A stretch of 64,000 nucleotides of DNA from an uncultured Flavobacteriales bacterium (GTDB lineage Bacteria; Bacteroidota; Bacteroidia; Flavobacteriales_G; Salibacteraceae). This document shows positions 59,073-64,000 of this stretch, piece by piece. The stretch is from NCBI GenBank assembly GCA_905479105.1, contig CAJQLE010000002.1, positions 331,504 through 395,503 on the forward strand. The letters are read 5' to 3'. Below the pieces are notes generated by a model. That model did not search any database. It worked only from the letters and a program-made list of their open reading frames with translations, and was not told where the DNA came from. Made by a program: the position numbers and the translations under genes. Position 1 is the first letter of the stretch. The number at the start of each line of letters is the position of its first letter.

Positions 59073-59783
59073 CTATATCATTCCTTGATCAGCGAAGCTG
59101 AAGTACTCATTATTAGCTATTATGATATGATCAAGTACACTAATATCTAAAAGCTTTCCTGCTTCTTGTAGTTTTCGAGTAAGAGTAATATCAGCTTGAC
59201 TGGGACTTAAGTTTCCTGATGGATGATTGTGCGCTAAAATTATACCTGAAGCTAGTTTCTCCACAGCCGATTTGAAAATTAGCTTTGAGTCTGCGACCGT
59301 CCCCGATACTCCACCCTGACTAATTTTAACTATGTCAATCACTTTATTGCTTCTATTAAGTAACATGGTATAAAATTGCTCGTGATCCAAGTCAGCAAGA
59401 TATGGGTATAATGCCTCAAATGCCGTTATACTCGATTCGATTTTCACAGTCTTATCATCCCCAAGAGTTTTGCGTCTTCGCCCTAGTTCTAATGCTGAAA
59501 ATATACTGATGGCTTTAGCCTCTCCTATTCCCTTGAACTTCATTAAATCATTCAACGAAAGCTGGCCCAATCTATTGAGGTTATTCCCAACAGAAGACAA
59601 AATTTTCTTAGACAACTCAACCGCTGATTCATTTTTATTTCCTGAACCAATTAAGATGGCAATAAGCTCAGCATCAGAAAGAGCAGAGCGTCCCTTGGCC
59701 ATAAATTTTTCTCTTGGGCGATCATCCTCTGCCCATGATTTAATACTTAAACTATCATTATTGGTCAATTCTTTAGCACACAT
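59073..59783 (-). CDS. radC: RadC family JAB-domain protein
   Basis: About 236 aa. A helix-hairpin-helix region (about 80-95, KFKGIGEAKAISI) is followed by a JAB1/MPN domain with the JAMM set H188, H190 and D201 (AHNHPSGNLSPSQAD). A DNA-repair role was once proposed but is doubtful; a metalloprotease is likely from the fold. Start at ATG 59783 or 59792 cannot be told apart. It sits between the deacetylase and rpsT. Confidence 0.9.
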   Translation of the reverse strand: MCAKELTNNDSLSIKSWAEDDRPREKFMAKGRSALSDAELIAILIGSGNKNESAVELSKKILSSVGNNLNRLGQLSLNDLMKFKGIGEAKAISIFSALELGRRRKTLGDDKTVKIESSITAFEALYPYLADLDHEQFYTMLLNRSNKVIDIVKISQGGVSGTVADSKLIFKSAVEKLASGIILAHNHPSGNLSPSQADITLTRKLQEAGKLLDISVLDHIIIANNEYFSFADQGMI

Positions 59784-59792
59784 CTTGCCCAA

Positions 59793-59828
59793 AAATAAAA
59801 AAGGCCCTTCTAATGAAGAGCCTTTTCT
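59793..59828 (-). terminator. Terminator of rpsT
   Basis: AAAAGGCTCTTC-atta-GAAGGGCCTTTTTT on the minus strand with one mismatch in the stem and a T-run; 20 bases after the rpsT stop. Confidence 0.85.
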
Positions 59829-59847
59829 AAAAATATTACGATATAAA

Positions 59848-60099
59848 TTATAACGCAGCTACGTGCTTTGTCAAACTTGACTTCAAGTTTGCTGCCTTAT
59901 TCTTATGAATAACATTGTTCTTAGCTAGTTTATCAAGCATAGAAGCAACCTGAGGTAGCAAGTCGCTCGCCTCTTTTTTATCGCTCAACCCGCGAAGCTT
60001 TCTTACTGCATTACGAGTTGTCTTGTGATAATAAGCATTACGATCTCTACGAACCGAATTTTGTCTTATTCTCTTTAACGCTGACTGATGATTTGCCAT
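59848..60099 (-). CDS. rpsT: 30S ribosomal protein S20
   Basis: S20, 83 aa, a basic helical protein binding the 5' domain of 16S r[22 protein letters not shown] at the N-terminus and [20 protein letters not shown] at the end are typical. It starts 14 bases after the tRNA-Glu gene on the same strand and ends at a strong terminator. Confidence 0.96.
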   Translation of the reverse strand: MANHQSALKRIRQNSVRRDRNAYYHKTTRNAVRKLRGLSDKKEASDLLPQVASMLDKLAKNNVIHKNKAANLKSSLTKHVAAL

Positions 60100-60113
60100 A
60101 ATTTAATCTATTG

Positions 60114-60185
60114 TAGCCCGTAGGGGAATCGAACCCCTGTTACCAGAATGAAAATCTGGCGTCCTAACCCCTAGACGAACGGGCC
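60114..60185 (-). tRNA. tRNA-Glu (anticodon TTC)
   Basis: 72-base cloverleaf read on the minus strand: acceptor GGCCCGT/ACGGGCT (first pair G-U), anticodon stem CCAGA/TCTGG with loop TTTTCAT giving anticodon TTC, and T-arm GGGGTTCGATTCCCC. No CCA is encoded. A consensus promoter lies 19 bases upstream of the tRNA. Confidence 0.96.
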
Positions 60186-60203
60186 GTCTTTTAAAAAGGA
60201 CTG

Positions 60204-60233
60204 CAAATGTAATTATATCTTCAACTGACACAA
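60204..60233 (-). promoter_or_regulatory. Promoter of tRNA-Glu and rpsT
   Basis: TTG (complement of 60231-60233), 19-base spacer, then TACATTTG (complement of 60204-60211); an exact match to the same consensus as the rRNA and rpsF promoters. Confidence 0.8.
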
Positions 60234-60250
60234 TAGATAATTTAAAAAAA

Positions 60251-60952
60251 TCAAAAGTCTACCTCATTTTCCTCGTCAGCTTGAAATCTGAACCCCAATC
60301 TCTTAGAGGTTTGAAGTTTCAAACTCTGTGTCAAGTCCTGTATATCACTCAATTTAACTTCTTTAAAAGCAGAAAACGGTGGGGTATACAATTCGAAGTT
60401 TAAAATGTACTTTAAAGCAAGTTCAAGCACTTTTTTGAGCTCCTTTTTGGTTAATTCAGCCTTATTAAAATCATTAAATAAATATCCTAGTTGCTGCTGA
60501 CCCTCCACAAAAAAATGTCGTTCTCGATTTATAAATATTCTCGCAATCAAATATCCACTGTCATCCATACGCTGATAACGGAATGAATCAGTGAGGAAAT
60601 TGAACACATTAATTACACCGCAATAGCCATTCTTAGGTTCTTTCATGACATATGGGCTGCGATGAATCATGTGTGAAGGTGGAAACATAAACACATTGGT
60701 ATGCATTTGAAAAATAGTCGTGTCACCTGCTAAAGTCATTTGACATTCGAAATCACTAGGAGCGTTTAGTTGAATACTTATTCTTTGATCAGATCTAGCC
60801 GTAAAAGCCTCTAGTTCTGAGGCAATACCTGCAAGCACCTCTTTTAAATCAACAAAAACCTCTTTAGTAACCGTGTAAACATCTTGCTTTACACTAGACT
60901 TAGATATTATGAGCTCTTCAAGCTCTGACATTCCAATGTTTGATTTTGCCAT
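60251..60952 (-). CDS. Hypothetical protein downstream of proS
   Basis: About 233 aa; ATG at 60952 (overlapping the proS stop region) is preferred to 60976. A soluble mixed alpha/beta protein with no signal or membrane segment; features such as YVMKEPKNGYCGVINVFNFL and a C-terminal helical part (ELTKKELKKVLELALKYIL) match no family I know. It is probably co-transcribed with proS. Confidence 0.7.
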   Translation of the reverse strand: MAKSNIGMSELEELIISKSSVKQDVYTVTKEVFVDLKEVLAGIASELEAFTARSDQRISIQLNAPSDFECQMTLAGDTTIFQMHTNVFMFPPSHMIHRSPYVMKEPKNGYCGVINVFNFLTDSFRYQRMDDSGYLIARIFINRERHFFVEGQQQLGYLFNDFNKAELTKKELKKVLELALKYILNFELYTPPFSAFKEVKLSDIQDLTQSLKLQTSKRLGFRFQADEENEVDF

Positions 60953-60953
60953 T

Positions 60954-62426
60954 CTAATAAGCTTTTGCAAATACAACTCTTCCTTTTGAAGGATTCCCAG
61001 TTCTTATGCATTTACCATCCTCCTTTTTTTGATCCAATAGAATACACCGTATGGTAGCTTTAGTTTCTTGTTTGATAAGTTCCTCTGTTTCAGCCGAACC
61101 ATCCCAATGAGCATATATGAAGCCACCTTCATTCGCAATAATTCGCTTGAACTCATCATAATCATCAACATAATGAGAAGACTCATCACGATGTTTCAAG
61201 GCCTTAGCATAAATATTCTTCTGAATCATGTCCATTAAGCCATAGATATGCTCGACTGCTTCACCGCCTGAAATGGTACTTTTCTCCAATGTGTCTCTTC
61301 GAGCAACCTCAACCGTTCCATTCGCAAGATCTTTTGGACCAATCGCGACTCTAACTGGAACGCCTTTCATTTCATATTCAGCAAACTTAAATCCAGGCTT
61401 ATGAGTGTCTCTATCATCAAACTTAACTGTCAATCCCTTTTGTTGCAACTCATTTTTCAATTGCATTGCATATTCTGCAATCTGAGCCAATTGCTCTTCG
61501 CCTTTATAAATAGGAACAATTACAACATGTATTGGAGCTAATTTTGGAGGAATAACTAGTCCTAAATCATCTGAATGAGCCATAATTAAAGCTCCCATTA
61601 ATCGAGTTGAAACTCCCCAACTAGTAGCCCAAACATATTCTTGAGTTCCCTCTTTAGTAGCGAACTTAACATCAAATGCTTTTGCAAAATTTTGCCCTAA
61701 AAAATGACTTGTACCTGCCTGAAGCGCCTTCCCATCTTGCATTAAAGCTTCTATGCAATATGTCTCTAATGCTCCAGCAAAACGCTCGCTTGCTGTTTTC
61801 AATCCCTTTAAGACGGGTACCGCCATAAATTCTTCAGCGAATGTTGAGTAAATCTCAAGCATTTGTTCGGCTTCTTTTACTGCTTCATCTTTAGTTGAAT
61901 GAGCGGTATGTCCTTCTTGCCATAAAAACTCAGCTGTACGCAAAAACAACCTTGTTCTCATCTCCCAGCGAACCACATTAGCCCATTGATTTAAAAGAAT
62001 AGGCAAATCACGGTATGATTGAATCCAGTTCTTATAACTGTTCCAAATTATAGTTTCCGATGTTGGTCGAATGATCAGCTCTTCCTCCAATTTAGCATCA
62101 GGATCGACTATAAGTCCAGAGCCATCTTCCGCAGCCTTCAAACGATAATGGGTTACTACTGCGCACTCTTTTGCAAAGCCTTCAACATGAGCCGCTTCTT
62201 TACTTAAATACGATTTTGGAATAAACAGTGGGAAATAAGCATTTGAATGCCCTGTGTCTTTGAACATTTTATCCAAAGCGGATTGCATCTTTTCCCAAAT
62301 GGAATAACCGTATGGTTTAATTATCATACATCCTCTCACGTCACTATTCTCAGCGAGGTCAGCCTTCGATACTAGTTCATTGTACCATTGAGAATAATTC
62401 TCAGCTCTACTTGTCAACTTTGCCAT
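60954..62426 (-). CDS. proS: Prolyl-tRNA synthetase (archaeal/eukaryal type)
   Basis: 490-aa class II synthetase charging tRNA-Pro. Motif 2 [20 protein letters not shown] and motif 3 [17 protein letters not shown] are visible, and there is a C-terminal anticodon-binding domain followed by a zinc-domain-like end. Its length fits the ProS type 3 of archaea, eukaryotes and Bacteroidota. ATG 62426 preferred to 62438. Confidence 0.95.
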   Translation of the reverse strand: MAKLTSRAENYSQWYNELVSKADLAENSDVRGCMIIKPYGYSIWEKMQSALDKMFKDTGHSNAYFPLFIPKSYLSKEAAHVEGFAKECAVVTHYRLKAAEDGSGLIVDPDAKLEEELIIRPTSETIIWNSYKNWIQSYRDLPILLNQWANVVRWEMRTRLFLRTAEFLWQEGHTAHSTKDEAVKEAEQMLEIYSTFAEEFMAVPVLKGLKTASERFAGALETYCIEALMQDGKALQAGTSHFLGQNFAKAFDVKFATKEGTQEYVWATSWGVSTRLMGALIMAHSDDLGLVIPPKLAPIHVVIVPIYKGEEQLAQIAEYAMQLKNELQQKGLTVKFDDRDTHKPGFKFAEYEMKGVPVRVAIGPKDLANGTVEVARRDTLEKSTISGGEAVEHIYGLMDMIQKNIYAKALKHRDESSHYVDDYDEFKRIIANEGGFIYAHWDGSAETEELIKQETKATIRCILLDQKKEDGKCIRTGNPSKGRVVFAKAY

Positions 62427-62627
62427 TCTTATCGTCATTTATTTGACGCAACGAAAATAGCCATACACTATTTGCATCTTTAGAGAAATTTAAAACATCT
62501 CCATTAATAGAAGCGTTGCATGACTGAGTAGAAGATCGTGTTATGAATCTTTAAAGTTTCATCTTGTCCGATTATCTATGTCTATATTTAAGGAATAATC
62601 GAAGATAATTTTAAGTTTAATAGAGTT

Positions 62628-62642
62628 TGGCACGATCTTAGA
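62628..62642 (+). promoter_or_regulatory. Possible sigma-54-type promoter
   Basis: TTTGGCACG (GG at 62629-62630), 10 bases, then GA at 62641-62642 where a sigma-54 promoter would have GC. The -24 half is exact, the -12 half has a mismatch. It lies 25 bases before the ATG of the lipoprotein gene. Confidence 0.3.
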
Positions 62643-62666
62643 GTTTATGTTTCAAAATTGGAAGTC

Positions 62667-64000
62667 ATGAAAGAATTTAAATACATATCAATAATCGTAT
62701 TAGGAATAATAGCTTCATCATGCTCAAGTCAACGATACGTTTCTTCCGAAACAGATGATATCTACTATTCAGCTTCTGATCGATTTGCTTCAACTCAAAA
62801 TGAATTCAGCACAGTCACTGAAGCAGAAGGAAGTGAATATGCCACTCAAGACGATTATAAATCTTCAGACAACGGCTATTTTGTGAAAGGATCTTCATCC
62901 AAACAAAATGAGCAAAACCCAAATTCAAAAAATGCCTATGCTAATTCTGAGCAGGTCACGCCTACTGAATTTACAGTTGTAAATGATTCACCTGCCTCTG
63001 ATGGCTCAACAACCAACAATTATTACGGAAACACTACTGTTTATAGCGATGATTACTACGACCAAGATTATGCGTCACGCTTGAGAAGATTTAATTCTTC
63101 AGGCGGTTCTGGATATTCTTATTATGACCCGTTTTTCGTAGATCCTTATTGGAATTATGGGTGGTCAGCCTGGAATCCATATCAAAATAATGGATGGAAT
63201 GTAGGATGGAACAGCTGGTCTGGATGGAACGTAGGTTATAATATGGGTTGGTCACCTTACTTCAACAACGGTTGGGGGTACTCTGGCCTATGGGGCTGCA
63301 ACCCATGGAACGCAAATTACTATAATCGTTTTGGATATGGAAACCAATTTGGTTTTGGAGGCAATAACTGGGGAGGAAATGGTTTCAATAATGGTTATTA
63401 CAGCGGATTCTATGATGGCTTTTATGCAAACAATAATAATGGTGGAACAAGCCGAAGAGGTGTTTACAACGGCCGAAGGGGCTTATCAAATAATACCGGT
63501 ATTGTAGGAACTAATAGAAGGGGGACAAATCCAAATGATGCCTTAAGAAATCGGTCTGCAAATTCAAGCCAATCGAATAAGGTATCTATTGCTAGCTCTC
63601 CCAACACCTCTCAAACTGCCAGCTCGGAAAGAATTGGATCACGATCAAACATCTACCAAATAAATCCTGTTAAGTCGCCAAACCAGTCTGTAAGAAATGC
63701 GGCATTAAATCCAGAGAAGGCTAATCCTAACTCAAAAATTTCTTCAACTCGATATAGCTCACCCAACAATACACGAACTGTAAATTCTCGAACTAAATAC
63801 GAATCAAGCAACTTATCGAGAGCTGAAAATGCAAACAGGAGGTATCGAGCGCCTAACACTGTGAACAATAATGCTAGAAGCACTCCCAACAGCGTGTCTA
63901 ATCCATCGAGGGTAAACGGTAATTCTAGGACACAACCTAGTTCAACTGCAAGAAGTACAAGCCCAAACGTTAGATCAAGCAATGGTGCAAGAAATTCAAA
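62667..64000 (+). CDS. Trp/Asn/Gly-rich lipoprotein (partial, runs off the window)
   Basis: Open from ATG 62667 to the last base; no stop inside the window, at least 444 residues. The signal peptide IIVLGIIASSCSS has a lipobox Cys at residue 19, so it is a lipoprotein. The middle is a low-complexity region rich in Trp, Tyr, Asn and Gly with repeats of the kind NGWNVGWNSWSGWNVGYN (about residues 165-260), followed by a Ser/Asn/Arg/Thr-rich tail. It has no known fold. Similar proteins exist in Bacteroidota without assigned function. Confidence 0.75.
   Translation, partial: MKEFKYISIIVLGIIASSCSSQRYVSSETDDIYYSASDRFASTQNEFSTVTEAEGSEYATQDDYKSSDNGYFVKGSSSKQNEQNPNSKNAYANSEQVTPTEFTVVNDSPASDGSTTNNYYGNTTVYSDDYYDQDYASRLRRFNSSGGSGYSYYDPFFVDPYWNYGWSAWNPYQNNGWNVGWNSWSGWNVGYNMGWSPYFNNGWGYSGLWGCNPWNANYYNRFGYGNQFGFGGNNWGGNGFNNGYYSGFYDGFYANNNNGGTSRRGVYNGRRGLSNNTGIVGTNRRGTNPNDALRNRSANSSQSNKVSIASSPNTSQTASSERIGSRSNIYQINPVKSPNQSVRNAALNPEKANPNSKISSTRYSSPNNTRTVNSRTKYESSNLSRAENANRRYRAPNTVNNNARSTPNSVSNPSRVNGNSRTQPSSTARSTSPNVRSSNGARNS

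Noticed and set aside
63653..63982. 109-aa Leu-rich ORF on the minus strand
   Set aside because: Shadow of the Asn/Ser-rich lipoprotein; the Leu-rich composition is the reverse complement of its biased codons.

Overview
The window is a 64 kb chromosomal segment of a Bacteroidota bacterium, most likely a marine-type Flavobacteriales relative (the order is inferred). Evidence for the phylum includes TAnnTTTG promoter elements, a secreted protein with a type IX secretion C-terminal domain, the Bacteroidota-typical DUF3822-rsmD-coaD cluster, an archaeal/eukaryal-type ProS, a mitochondrial-type aconitase and many SpII lipoproteins. The DNA is AT-rich and densely coded. Almost everything is chromosomal housekeeping. 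I saw no phage, transposase, plasmid gene or CRISPR array.

Layout. 1-754 is the 5' part of a 16S rRNA gene on the minus strand with its promoter. 0.9-12.5 kb holds an SDR oxidoreductase, a duplicated T9SS-exported PKD protein, purL, a polytopic membrane protein, an amidohydrolase lipoprotein, a CAP-domain protein, an acyl-CoA ligase and a beta-barrel protein. 12.5-16 kb is a polyphosphate cluster (ppk, ppx) with an unusual membrane-anchored receiver protein. 16-24 kb has an unknown protein, lhgO, an UMF1-type transporter, an OmpA-domain protein, hemE and aconitase. 24-25 kb is the rpsF-rpsR-rplI operon. It is followed divergently by dnaX (lacking the usual zinc module), an M16 peptidase lipoprotein and monomeric isocitrate dehydrogenase.

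32.4-39 kb is the one accessory-looking region. It has a di-haem lipoprotein, a truncated secreted ORF, an SGNH hydrolase, a long PLP enzyme, SOUL and cupin proteins, and remnants of a Kir channel, a class V aminotransferase and a methyltransferase. Large imperfect palindromes with GCCTAAC/GTTRGC boxes lie between these genes and resemble integron attC sites, although no integrase is present. This is the most interesting part of the window.

39.5-64 kb returns to core genes: aldehyde dehydrogenase, a VF530-type protein, a pseudouridine synthase, an acyltransferase, a RecD-like helicase, DUF3822-rsmD-coaD, a thioredoxin-fold protein, a Nudix protein and pyrE, and birA/rsfS. These are followed by ftsH-cdsA-psd (membrane biogenesis), a YjjG-type phosphatase, upp, a FemAB-like/deacetylase pair, radC, rpsT with tRNA-Glu, and proS. 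The window ends inside a Trp/Asn/Gly-rich lipoprotein gene.
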